DNA of 64,000 nucleotides from Adiantum capillus-veneris (lineage: Eukaryota; Streptophyta; Polypodiopsida; Polypodiales; Pteridaceae), in NCBI GenBank assembly GCA_014529385.2, contig CM043955.1:146018140-146082139 (forward strand), read 5' to 3'. The notes beneath the pieces are model-generated. The model did no database searches and was not told where the DNA came from. It was given only the letters and a program-made list of their open reading frames with translations. The translations under genes and the position numbers were made by a program. Below, in pieces: positions 1-10,194 of the stretch. Each line of letters opens with the position of its first letter. Position 1 is the first letter of the stretch.

Positions 1-1109
1 TTACGTCTAGCCCCTTGATGGAAATTGATGCGTGAAGCAACCATGGTGTGGTGGATTACTTCGGTAATAGTACCGGGCCGTTGAGAGTTGATATATTCGG
101 CCATCTCTTCAGGTAATCCCGCACAGAATTGCTGTCTTTGCTCGGCAAAGTCTATCTTTTGAAAGACAGTAGCTTTGAGATGTAAATCCCAAAACTTATC
201 TACATACTTGTTGATAGACTCATGAGAGAGGAGCTTCAAGCCGCGCCATTCGGTAAGAACTTTATCTTTAGTATCGCTTGGAAGAAATTGCTTCATGATG
301 GAAACTCATAGAGTTTTCCATGTCTTTGGGGCTTCTCCATTGCCACTAAGGCTAGCCCACCATTGACGAGCTGATTTTTGGAAGTGCATAGCTACATGGC
401 ATAGCTTGGAGGACTCTGTGAAGCCCTCGTCCCCAAAGGCCGCATCAAATTGCTGGATGAAGGCCAACACTTTGTCGGTAGCACCAAAGGTGCCATCGTA
501 GGTGAGAAAAGAGATACTCTTTCCTCCCTCCTTGAACTTCTTTAGCTTTTGTGACCTTCGCCATGCAGGAAATGATTTGCGATGCCCTCCCCTCTTGTAT
601 TCTCTAGGAGAATAGCCATAACTTTCATTGGAAGAGAAGGAAGGTGAAGAAGAAGGAGAAGAGGGTGACCTCTTCCTAGCCCTTTTCTTCCTTTGTTTCC
701 TCTCTTGCCTTTGAGAGTGATGAGGAGAAGGACTATGGGTTGCTCTTTTCCTCTTGGGAGGAGTAGGCGATCGTTTAGACCGCCTTCTTCGTGGAGCCAC
801 ATCTTCAGAAGAACTTAGACTTTCATTGCTTTCTTTCTCTTTGGATTCCTCCTCTCGAATGGGAGAGAGTCTTCTTTTGGGGGTCTCTTCAAGAGGCCTC
901 CTAAGCTCTCTCTCCTCTTGGAGAGGAAGGGAAATTCCATAGGCACGAAGTTGTTGAGTAACTTCGGCTTGCAAGGTAGGGTTGCCCATAGCTTGTTGCA
1001 ACCTAGTCACAAGATAATTCACAAACATGGGAGCATCATCATTAGCACCTTCATGTGCAAAATCAAAGCTATCAATGTTCATTCTACTCTCTTGATTATT
1101 GTCAGCCAT
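1..1109 (-). pseudogene. Gag polyprotein of copy A, interrupted by a stop
   Basis: Gag packages the element RNA into cytoplasmic particles. The start chosen is the ATG at 1109 (MADNNQESRM), shared with copy B. The N-terminal third is acidic and contains a basic Ser/Arg-rich tract (RRRRSKRSPTPPKRKR) that resembles a nuclear-localisation or RNA-binding segment. It is followed by a typical retrotransposon Gag region (AFIQQFDAAFGDEG, ARQWWASL). Codon 268 (306-308) is TGA where copy B has CGA, so translation would end after 267 residues. The same frame continues to the window edge and matches the Gag of copy B. Copy B instead carries a stop at codon 244, which is open here. Confidence 0.88.
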
Positions 1110-1510
1110 GTTAACAAAATTTTATGTATGTACTTAGTGTATGCTTTGGCAATTCAAAACCTTAGTTGCCACTCCTCTTAGCCTTTGAAAATCGGCTCTT
1201 AAGTATCTACACCCACGGCTCAAAGTGGTTAATTATAGAGAGTAGAGGAGTAGGTCTAACATAGCAGAGTTGCTAAGGGCTAGCTCCTTTCGGACTTCTT
1301 ATGGCTCAATAATGGTAAAGCCGTAGGCAAGTCTAAAAAGACTCCATTATTAAGTCCAAAGCTCCCGAGGTGTGCACCATCCCCCACATAGTGGACTTAA
1401 CAAAACCGGTATTAGATCCCAGTTCCACTTACGCTATTATAATTAACAACATCAACCATTTATAGGCTACTTAAGGACCTCTCTTCTTAAGCAAGAAAAG
1501 AGAAACCAAA

Positions 1511-1523
1511 TGCTCTGATACCA
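1511..1523 (-). other. Primer-binding site, copy A
   Basis: On the minus strand this reads TGGTATCAGAGCA, complementary to the 3' end of plant initiator-methionine tRNA. It lies one base inside the LTR boundary, as expected for initiation of minus-strand DNA synthesis. Confidence 0.9.
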
Positions 1524-1524
1524 A

Positions 1525-3131
1525 TGTAATGGAATTTGCCTATTCAATTTGAGAATAGCGGAATTTAATGAGAGTACTTTCAAGAAATGATTTTGTGAGC
1601 ATAGCGGGTAGACATAATTGAAGATAGCAACATAATCATAGCAATTAGTTAACTTGGCATAGACAATACTTTTGCAAGAGAGAGAGTTTAGAGAACATGA
1701 CAACAATTGAGGACCGGATTTATGTGGAGCCGGTCCCCCCTCCAATAGGCATTTGTATTATGATTTCTCCCATAAAGAGAGACTTGTTACAATACAGTCT
1801 TTGTGTTCCTTGTGACCTAGGTGATGCCATGAAGATGGAAGGCTTCATGCACCACAAACATAACATAAACTTGAAGAAAGCTTTAACTATCCCAAGCCTC
1901 AGTCCCAAGACCTCAAACACCTTCGAAGGTGGACAGAGCTAGCAGGGAATGAGGGTAGGGAAGAGGAAGAAGAAACATTTCGTAGGAGAAAGAATTAGTT
2001 CCTCACTTATCATACTCTTGTTGCTAGCATACATAATAGCACAGTAATGAAGAAGAAGGATATGGAAAGCTTAAGCATTGAAGCATGGCTCTTGGTTGGA
2101 TTTGCACTCCATAGCCAAGAGTGTTGGTGTAGGCTCTCAACCTCTACTTGCTTGGAGAGGGAGCTCTTGCACTTTGCATATCACACAATGAGAGTGCTTG
2201 TGAGTGTGTGTGGGTGAGTATACCCCCTAGGCACCCCCTTAGCTTGCTTGGGTCGACCCCCCCTTGTAGCTCATGCCTGAAGCTCATTGGACCCTTCCAG
2301 GCCTAGCCAATCACAAGCAAGAGCCATTACAAGCAACATGGGTAGCCTTGGGACAAGTGTCCCCCTTTCCCCTTTGAGAGAGAGGACTTGATAAATGCTA
2401 AAACAATTAGATAATTCATGTAATTTATCATTGGACCCCTTTGAAGCCTAGCCAATAGGCTTCAAGCAACACATGAAGGTAACATGGGTAGGGGCCTGAC
2501 ATGTGTCCTTGCTGCCTCTTCAAGTTGGGCTTCCCTTGTGTGTGTGAGTGGGTGTTCTCTCTCTAGCCCCTAGGAAAAGGGCTCGCCCCCCCTCTTGTAG
2601 GAATGCTTTTGACTTTTAGGTGATCAAGCACCTTACTCACCAAGCATGACAAAGCACTTGAACTAGGGGGTGTTCCCACAAGCATCTCAGGCAAGCTTCT
2701 CAAGGCACCTCAAGTACTTTAATCATGCAGCAAGTCAAGCACCTCAAGCATGGAGCCAGTCAAGCACCTCAAGCATCTTAATCAAGCACCTCAAGCATGA
2801 AAAACACCTCAAGCATGACAAGCACCTCGAGCTTGGGCCGGGTTCCCACCTCAAGCTCAGCCCTAGCTTACTTAAGGTCAAAGGACTTTTACACACATTT
2901 ATTGGAGGTCTTCAATGAAGCTAACCCTAAGGTCTTATGCTCCATTGGTTAGCCTTGCTCTTTGATAGACCATCTCCCTTTTGGGCCCCTTTACCATTGG
3001 CCCCGTGTTGAGATAGATCTATAAGCACATACCTATATCTTAACACTTGTTCCCGTTTATTCTCCCACATTAAGTGATCAATTTAATATGAGAAAATCAT
3101 TTGGGTTAGTTAGATATTAGATTTTATGACA
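1525..3131 (-). repeat. 5' LTR of family-1 copy A
   Basis: The LTR is about 1607 bp with TG...CA ends. It matches the LTRs of copy B (10195-11850 and 17002-25239) but differs by scattered substitutions and indels, so A is a separate, probably older insertion. A stretch at about 2690-2850 is a degenerate array of CAAGCACCT-like units. Confidence 0.88.
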
Positions 3132-4291
3132 CTTTTTCCATCATTTCTTCTTACACTAATTACAAGAAGAAGAGCATTTCATAGATCCCATAGACATGCC
3201 AATATCCATTGAATGCTCCACTTACACAATGTACTTTTTTAACAAGGCTTGCTCTCCTGTGAAGATGACGCCTTGCAAGGGTAATGACAAGATAGCCATG
3301 TCGTTGGTAAGAACTCCATCACAATAGTGCAGGGTGATTTTCATTGCAGCACAACTCAAGTTGTTTTTTCCATATTGCTATTGCCACACATTGGGGCTAG
3401 AGAGATAGCATACGTGCCTCTTCATGCACAAGTGCGAGACCTATTTATGACAATGTTGCAAGTTTTGATGTTCCATCGCTACTTTATTTGCATTTGCACA
3501 TAGAACTATTCTTGTAAATTAGAATGCAGGGGTGTCTTTTATGTCAAAAGGAGAGCTAGTCTTTCATTGCCACTTTCCTTGCACGGTTTGGGAAAAGTGT
3601 TCTACTCAATCAAGGTAAAAACTTAGCAATTAAGGCATGATTTACACGAGGTGGAGGTGGAAAGAGTATGACTAACATGACCACAATTGATTCGTCAAAG
3701 CTGGGATGTTTTTCCATAAATCATCTTTCGAACCCTTTGATAGCAAAAAGTTACCAAAACAACAGCTATGTAAACTAAGCCTTTGCAGTTTGAATGCACC
3801 CTAGGGTAAAGGAGCCAATAAGAGAACATGACCCAAAACAAGTACAGCTATAACTTGGAGCTAATATATTGTTAAGGTAATGAATGGACACCTACATGAG
3901 TAGATCTTGACATGTGCTACAATTTCATACCCATTTTAATGAGCATCATTGAGCACAATTTAAAATAGAGACATTACAATTTGAGTTTTCCTAAGTTGGC
4001 CCCTGTATTCTTAACTGTACCTAAATTGGCTCCTTTAGCCTAATATGTGCTCTTTACACTGGTCGAGAGCTGCGAGGTGAAGGCTACAGTCCAAAAGTCT
4101 GCACGCACGATAAAGAGGGAGAGAGAAAGAAAGAGAGACGGCGGCCGGTCGTTCTAGTTGTAATTTAAGCAAGACAAACGTTGCTGAAACGTGAAAACTA
4201 TCAAATAGTAAATACGCTCCGTCAACAAGACGTGTTTTGTGTGCTTCTGCGTGACCAAACAAGCATTGTGCGCGCATAATTGTGTGTGTGA

Positions 4292-4338
<47 letters not shown>

Positions 4339-4383
4339 GCCTTCTTCTGGTGAGAGAGTCTCATTGGACTGCTTGTTGTTTAG
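3132..4383. other. Unassigned intergenic DNA
   Basis: No convincing coding region, RNA gene or transposon end was recognised. The only clear structure is the dinucleotide tract listed separately. The last 20 bp (T-rich, ending TTTAG) form the acceptor side of the sugar-transporter exon, so part of this stretch may be intron. Confidence 0.5.
4281..4336. repeat. (GT)n-(GA)n microsatellite
   Basis: A GT run with one interruption passes directly into a pure GA run of about 34 bp. Open frames reading Ser-Leu or Arg-Glu repeats across it are artefacts of the dinucleotide repeat. Confidence 0.95.
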
Positions 4384-4462
4384 GTTCCTCTTTCCCGCGT
4401 TCGGTGGGTTATTGTATGGATACAACATAGGTGCCACTTCTTCTGCCAGCTTATCCCTTGAG
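4384..4462 (+). CDS. Single exon of a plant MFS sugar transporter
   Basis: The frame starting at 4385 reads FLFPAFGGLLYGYNIGATS and then SASLSLE. This matches the first transmembrane segment of the plant vacuolar glucose / xylose-symporter-like transporters (typical FLFPALGGLLYGYEIGATS), proton-coupled carriers of the major facilitator superfamily. The segment is bounded by a T-rich acceptor (GCTTGTTGTTTAG) and a GT donor at 4463, so it looks like one spliced exon. The next expected exon, with a motif like SGISW and an SGSLYGAL-type segment, was not found in the following 700 bp, where the LINE begins. It is therefore either one exon of a gene split by very long, transposon-filled introns or an isolated gene fragment. 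The Glu-to-Asn change in GYNIGATS and the short context leave functionality open. Confidence 0.65.
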
Positions 4463-5145
4463 GTAGTGTATCTTCCTGGGCTTTGCCATTCACTTGCAAT
4501 TACGATGGATTGCTGATGAGCTCTGCTTTTTTCTTGTTGCCCTCCTTACTGATCACGATTTATTAAGAGTGAAGGAATTGCTGGAAATAGTTTGTCATAC
4601 AGTTTAATAGTGCTGCAAGGAGACAAAGGCACTCAAGTTTTGTCTAGAGAAGGACTTAAGTTTTCTTTTGGTTGATATATTGAAAGGTTGCTAACCAAGC
4701 ATCAAATAGGCCAAAAACATAACTTCTGGTTCCTTTTTTTGAAAGATTTGACTGATTGCTAAGTATGGAATGGGCTCTTTGCCCTTGCCTTAGCACATGT
4801 TTTGCTATAGAAATCTAGACAACCAACTTTATTTTGGTAAGATGCCTTCCTTTCAATTAAAAAAGCTCAGAATGTGCAAGGTAGACCCTTACACCATACT
4901 TCGGGGTGAAGCAGGAGAGGCCAGGGGACACGGGAATAATGAATGAACCCTATGTTTTGGCTGGGGTTTTCCCCCTAAGGTTTGCTCATGTATATCGCAG
5001 GGCTTGCCCTTCGTCTGCTGCAGCGCCATCTCTGTCCAGCCTCGCCATCGCGCCAGCCCTGTCCAGCCTCGCCTCAATTGCGCATCGCGCTCCCTCCCCA
5101 GCTGTCACAAGCACGAAAGCGTTCTTAATTGAAAACTTAATTCAC
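4463..5145. other. Possible intron or flank; no gene seen
   Basis: Follows the sugar-transporter exon and ends at the LINE target duplication. The first 400 bp are T-rich and intron-like. From about 4960 to 5110 the DNA turns GC-rich, with a repeated CTGTCCAGCCTCGCC motif (5034 and 5062 area). No protein family was recognised. Confidence 0.4.
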
Positions 5146-5161
5146 AAGACTGAGAGAAAAG
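5146..5161 (+). repeat. Left target-site duplication of the LINE
   Basis: AAGACTGAGAGAAAAG occurs here and again at 29252-29267, immediately after the LINE poly-A. The 16-bp length fits target-primed reverse transcription. Confidence 0.92.
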
Positions 5162-5205
5162 GAAGAAAAAAGAAGGGTGAGGGAACGAAAAACCCTAGGG
5201 CTAGC

Positions 5206-6736
5206 GATGGCGTTACAAGCTAACAGCGCCGCCGCCCCTCCCCTCCGTCTCTTCGGTGAGATGGCCTCCCAAGTCATCTCACCACCGATAGCCCCCGACG
5301 CCAGACCTCCTAACATTTGGGCGTGAGGAGGGCTTCCCCACTCGTTGGTGCACAATAATTGTGTCGACCCCCACGTCGGGGGACTTAACCTCACCCACGA
5401 ATTCCTTTCACACCATAACCTAACCGCGCTTCTAAACGGAGGCGATTTTCCCCTCCCTCCCATCAGTGCGTCAAGCTCGAGGCGGCACGACAAGCACGCC
5501 ACGATGCAGGTTGCTACTCCCAGACGCCTCCTGCCCATACAACAGCAGGGTTTCATTCTCCGTTGTTGAGGGCTTTGCCGCTCCAACCGCCCATGCAGCT
5601 CCCACAGACCCTAACCAGGGAGGAAGCGGTAGCTCTACTTCAAGAAGCTTTGGACAAGTTGCAATCGGTAAGCCCCTTATTATTCTCCCTGCTGCTCAAG
5701 TTCGTAAAACTCAAGCCGACCTAGAAAACAGAGCACTGATAGGTATGCTAGCAGCCTTGTTTCCCTGTGGAAGTATCAAAAGGGTGGATTAAGAATCATT
5801 GGGGTCCTTTAGGCGTGGAGGTTGAGACCATCCAGGCACTCCCAAAACATCAGTACGTGTTTCTGTTCAGAAACTTGGAAATGGCTTTCAAAGTGCTTAG
5901 TGCAAGCCAATCGCTATTAAGAACCTCTCTCCTGGGCTTATTCAAATGGCACAAGGAGTATAATGCGAAGAGACACGCCCTCACAAAATACCCAGTGTGG
6001 ATGGAGTTCCCGAACCTCCCTCTACACTTCCATAATCACATTCGAGTTTTAGGGGATCAACTTGGGAAAGTGCTGAGAATACATCCCGGCGTGGCACTCT
6101 CAGGCTCTGATAGAAATGGATACTTCGGTAGATCTCCTTCAGGAGATGGTAGTGGTGCTAGATGATGGGGAGTTCTGGTGTACAAATACCTTCCCAACGC
6201 ATGCTTTCACTGCAGGGTTAAAGGCCAATTTGTCAGAGAATGCCCTGTTAAAAACCCTCAAAGCTCGTCTAATCCCTCTACCCCTGCCGACAAAGTCAGC
6301 AGCAACAACAAAGAAGAACCGGCTAGACCCCCCCTCAGACTCAAAGAACTGGGACCCCCCCTCTGAAAGCCCGTCATTAGTAGGAACAGAACGAGAGGGT
6401 CCAACAGATACGCTATTCTGGCCTCCCTCCCCGAGTGGGAGGAATCGGACGTGGCAGACTCCCTAGGTCAAGAATCAGGAGACGAAGATGACTCAACATC
6501 TCGACTTGAGTCACAAGTCAACAAAGTGGACAGAGAAACCTCGACATAACTCAACAAGGCCTCCCCTATCCCGCATAATAAGGAAAACTTTGGCACCCAA
6601 ACCTAAGGGAATCGTGGAGACAGGCCCTGCGCCCATGGAGGTGCAAAAAGATAATAAGAGAGCCCTCAACTCGGTGTCACAGGCCTCTCCTCAGACTCAG
6701 AACAAAAGTCGCAAGGATAGAAGAAACCCTAGATGA
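5206..6736 (+). pseudogene. LINE ORF1 (DUF4283-like plus zinc knuckle), broken
   Basis: ORF1 proteins of plant L1 elements bind the element RNA. The start chosen is the ATG at 5206 (MALQANSAAA), just after the short 5' UTR. The frame is interrupted at about 5325 and shifts several times. The segment 5767-6110 reads a DUF4283-like core (KNHWGP, VFLFRNLEMAFKVL, KYPVWMEFPNLPLHF, LGKVLRIH). At about 6187-6240 a zinc-knuckle-like motif follows (CFHC..KGQFVREC) in which Gln replaces the usual His of CCHC. A Lys/Arg/Pro-rich tail ends at TGA 6734-6736, overlapping the ORF2 start in an ATGA arrangement. Several frameshifts make it non-functional. Confidence 0.8.
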
Positions 6737-9032
6737 AAGTCCTCTCATGGAATATCAATGGGTTATCTGACCCTTCCAAAGCTAGCAAGATCAAAGCATG
6801 GATTGCTAACTACCCTGTAGAGGTGATAGGACTGCATGAGATAAAGACAACGGGAGTCAGCTCGATCAAAGACTCAGTGCCATATCCAGGGAACTCAAGT
6901 GGACATACTCCTCTCACTCGAAGGGCTCAGGAGGAACCGCCCTAGGAATCCCCCAAAGATGGAAAACCAATCACAACCTCTCGTCGATGGGAGAGTACTG
7001 GGTAGCCTTGGCAATCGAAGCCCCCCTCCAATGCACCCTAGTCTATGCAGGAGGTTCTGCCAGAAAGAGGACGGCTTTATGGAAAAACCTTAACAGTATA
7101 CAAGGTCAGGTTATCATGTTTGGAGATTTCAACATGGTAGAAGATCTAGAGGACAAATATCAACGTAAAGGGCAAACCTTGGGAAAGAAGGGAGTGGGAC
7201 CTTCTTAAATCTAATTTGGAGCTTTGGGACGCGGGGACGCCTGGGGAATTCACATGGTAGAATTACTCCAAAGGGGAGAATGCTAGGAAAGCAAGGCTGG
7301 ACAGATGTTTGATAACTGTCCCACTGGCAAGGAGTTTCAACCGCATCAAAGCCAAGCCTCGCCTTACCTCTTGTGCCTTGGACCACTATCCCCTAGTCAT
7401 CACTATTGATGACAAATGCAACAAAATACGCAACCACTGGCTTCACACTAACCCATCCCTCTTCCAACTTGAAGAAGTGCGTGAAAGCGTCAAGGCCATA
7501 TGGGTGCAAGAATTCTCTAAAGGCTCTACCCCAGCGAAGGCCTGGGTGGAGTCCATTGCTAAAACCCAACACACCCTCATTAGCTACAAGAAAATGGTCT
7601 TGGAGATCAGAAGGAAAAGAAAAGACAGCATATACAACGCTTTTACTAACTTGGAATCTTTAAACAACCAAGACGGAGAAACACAGGACAAAATATCAAC
7701 TCTAAGATAGCAATTAAGAGCAGAGGAAGAGCTCACCATCAAGCATATTGACGACTTCTTCAGAGTATGGTGGGCAGGAAAGATCGACAAGCCTACTAAG
7801 AAGATGTTCAAGCTCCTCAGAAAAAAGAACCAAAGGGAAACCATCCCGCTATTACAGGGTCCGAATGGCAAAGCTTCATCGGAGGCTGAAAACTTGGAAC
7901 TTGCCAAATCTTATTTCTCGGACATGCTCAGTCCCCTGGAGACAGCGTCAGTGGCTAAAACTGAAGCTAGGGTACAGATAAAGAGTTGCGGCAAAAAGGT
8001 CATCCCTCCTCTAATTGCCTCCCAGCTGGACTCAGACTTATCAATTTGGGAAATAAAACGAGCCATAGACTCTCTCAAGATCAAGAAAAGGCCAGGATTG
8101 AATGGATTGCCGGCTGAATTCTACCAAGCATTTAAGGATGCTATGGCACCTATTTTGGTCCTGGTCTGGGAAGAAGCATTGGCTTATGGCGCCCTACCTG
8201 TCCAGATCAATACGGGAGTCATCAAGCTACTGCATAAAAAAGGTTCCAAAGAAGACATCTCCAACTGGAGGCCACTAACTATGCTCAACGCGGCTTATAA
8301 AGTCTTTGCTAAAGCAATTGCAATCAAGATAACTTCAGCTCTTGCTGAATGGATCTCGTCCGAACAAAAGGGTTTCATCAAAGGCAGAAGAATCATGGAG
8401 GCTATCATCGCAATGTGGGAAGGTATCGAGCACGCGGAAGAGTCAGACCAAGATTACGTCTTTGTGAAAGTTGACTTCGACAAAGCTAATGATCGGCTAG
8501 AATGGTCCTTTCTCATTGATTGCTTAGAAATGATGGACTTTGGTCTAACAGTTATCAGGTTTGTCCTTACCTTTCTTGGTAATGCTAAGGCTAGAGTCTC
8601 TCTTAATAACTCCCTTTTCGAACCCTTTCCCCTCAGTCAATCTGTAAGACAAGGCTGCCCACTGGTCTCCCTCCTATTCACTATTGCAGCAGGCTCTCTT
8701 AACTGGTTAATTAAAAACAAAGTAGCTGAAGGCAGCATCAAGGGCATCTCCCTCTCCAAAGGGAAGCAACAGTGTCTAGTGCAATTTGCAGACGACACTA
8801 ATGGCTTTCTCCACAATGATGACCAATCACTTCGGGAGTTTTGGGAATGCTTACACATCTTCTGCACAGCCTCGGGCTCCAAAATCAACCACTCCAAAAC
8901 GGGCATCAGAGCCTCGCACTCCCCCTTTCCTAGGTGGATCCTCGAGCAAGGCTGCTTGGCCCTATGGGATGGAGTGATTTTTCGACTCCTAGGGATACCA
9001 TTCGGGTTCAAAGTCACCATGAAGCAAAGGTG
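6733..9032 (+). pseudogene. LINE ORF2 endonuclease/reverse transcriptase, truncated
   Basis: ORF2 nicks the target and copies the RNA. The start ATG at 6733 opens an APE-type endonuclease (MKVLSWNINGLSDPSK, VIGLHEIKT). GDFNMVED near 7120 and LDHYPLVI near 7380 are later endonuclease motifs. Frameshifts fall at about 6900, 7205 and 7710, with a stop at 7258-7260. The longest open stretch, 7804-9042, holds the reverse transcriptase: RPGLNGLPAEFY, NWRPLTMLN, EQKGFIKGRR, VKVDFDKANDRLEW, VRQGCPL and the catalytic FADD at 8785-8796. Translation runs into element D at 9033, so the thumb, connection and C-terminal domains are missing. The 3' remnant at 29000 does not restore them. Confidence 0.9.
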
Positions 9033-9354
9033 TGTCACGTGACACATCCAACCCTATGTGTCCGTGGACAAGCTACATCATAACAGGGTTCAGTCAGTCC
9101 AGTCAGTCTAGATTAGAAGTGACCTTGCACTTTTTGTGAGTCTATTCGTAGACCGTGCATGCCCAGTCACTTAGCATAGATGCATATCCTCTGGTTGCAC
9201 AGAGCATGATCATCAGTATTTCCATCAGAATCCATTAGAATCAGTTAGGGAATTTTTCCAGCATTTAGCCTATTTTCCCTATTTTTGACATTTTTCACTT
9301 ATTAATTTAAGTGACTTTCCAACAAAAGTAGGTAGGGCAATTTTGCTAAGTTTG

Positions 9355-9362
9355 TATATAAG
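9355..9362 (+). promoter_or_regulatory. TATA box in D 5' LTR
   Basis: TATATAAG sits about 320 bp into the LTR. The same box recurs at 28905-28912 in the truncated 3' LTR, and as TATATAAGGA on the minus strand of the array LTRs (for example near 35760). This conservation supports a core promoter at the U3/R border. Confidence 0.7.
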
Positions 9363-9876
9363 CAAAACCCAAGTTAGCACTCAATGGCAGAAGAGGCAGC
9401 AGGAGTTTCCCGCTTAACAGGCATCTTCTCAGCAAGAACCCCTCAAGCACCATCAACCTTGGCGTTTTCCCTCTCCCATCAGCTAGCGTTTTTGGTCTCC
9501 ATCCTCACCTCCTTCAAACCTTGGCGATTTCAGCCTTGCATTCCTCGCCAGTAGTCCTAGACTCCTACGTTTTTACTAACGCTACAAGCAGATGGTTCAG
9601 CGTTTTCAGCATTCCATACAGCAGCAGATTCAGCCCTCGATTCATGCAGAAGATCCCCATTTCGGCTCTCAAAAACACAGCCAAAACAGTCATTTTCAGC
9701 CACCCGGAACAGTCCCAGATTTTCAGCCATAGCGTTTTTATGGACAGCAGATAGAAGACCGCAGATTTCAGCCCTAGAGTCGTCGTCGTCGTCCCCGTCG
9801 TCGTCACCGGCATAGTCCCAAGTTGCATCAGTTTCCATGCATCATCATTGTACCACTTTGTGCAATCAATAGTAGA

Positions 9877-9898
9877 CCACTCTCGCCGACGAGAGTGG
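9877..9898 (+). other. Perfect 9-bp hairpin in D LTR
   Basis: CCACTCTCG, loop CCGA, CGAGAGTGG. In the array the LTR at 34965 keeps both arms with a changed loop (CCAT). The others keep the outer seven bases (CCACTCT/AGAGTGG). Such conservation suggests a structured RNA element in R or U5, but its role is unknown. Confidence 0.6.
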
Positions 9899-10124
9899 GG
9901 CCTTCGGAGGAGGGTTTTACGTCTGGTGTCGTATTTCTCTTCTCTCTATCTCTCAGTCTCATACACTTGCACGCACAGTGTCCATTCACTTTGTTTGTGA
10001 TCATAGCACTTTCCATTAAGAACGGAAGGCTCTCCCTTCCATAAGAACTAAAAGGAACCTTGAGCACAGTTTGGAGCACTCATCTTGAGCAAAGCGCAAA
10101 CATTCATTCCGCTGCACCTAACAT

Positions 10125-10136
10125 TGGTATCAGAGC
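10125..10136 (+). other. Primer-binding site, element D
   Basis: TGGTATCAGAGC directly follows the LTR, complementary to initiator-methionine tRNA. The 50 bp after it match the leader of the array units in reverse complement and continue, across the copy B insertion, at 25245. Confidence 0.9.
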
Positions 10137-10194
10137 TTTGGTAGTGTTCTGTATCACTCAAGGAAAGAACCACAAGAATCACAAGAATTTTTTT

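Larger units (their letters stand above)
1..3131 (-). mobile_element. Ty3/gypsy chromovirus, family 1, copy A (partial)
   Basis: Read on the minus strand this is the 5' end of an LTR retrotransposon: a 1.6-kb LTR, a tRNA-iMet primer site and the first part of gag. The rest lies beyond the left window edge. Positions 1-1524 match 15481-17001 (copy B) almost base for base, so A and B are the same family. The LTR begins TGTCATAAAATC and ends CCATTACA on the minus strand. The candidate target duplication at the visible edge is CTTTT (3132-3136); its partner lies outside the window. Confidence 0.9.
9033..10123 (+). repeat. 5' LTR of element D
   Basis: The LTR is 1091 bp, starts TGTCACGTGACAC and ends CACCTAACA. 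The opening matches 28571 onward and, reverse-complemented, the ends of the four LTRs in the 34965-45420 array. It contains a TATA box, a perfect hairpin (9877-9898) and multiple AGCGTTTT-like motifs at about 9487-9740. Confidence 0.92.

Noticed and set aside
542-942. Open frames opposite and overlapping the gag Ser/Arg tract (also at 16021-16421)
   Set aside because: Shadow frames of the low-complexity gag region; no independent conservation signal.
2160-2230. Possible CRISPR-like spacing of repeated motifs in LTR and array regions
   Set aside because: Repeats are degenerate LTR-internal units in a plant retrotransposon context, with no regular spacers.
1-3131. Copies A and B as two ends of one duplicated block
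   Set aside because: Their LTRs differ clearly while B's own LTR pair is near identical, so they are separate insertions.
4035-4516. Several overlapping open frames around the GA/GT tract
   Set aside because: Produced by the dinucleotide repeat, except for the short sugar-transporter exon, which has splice borders and a family motif.
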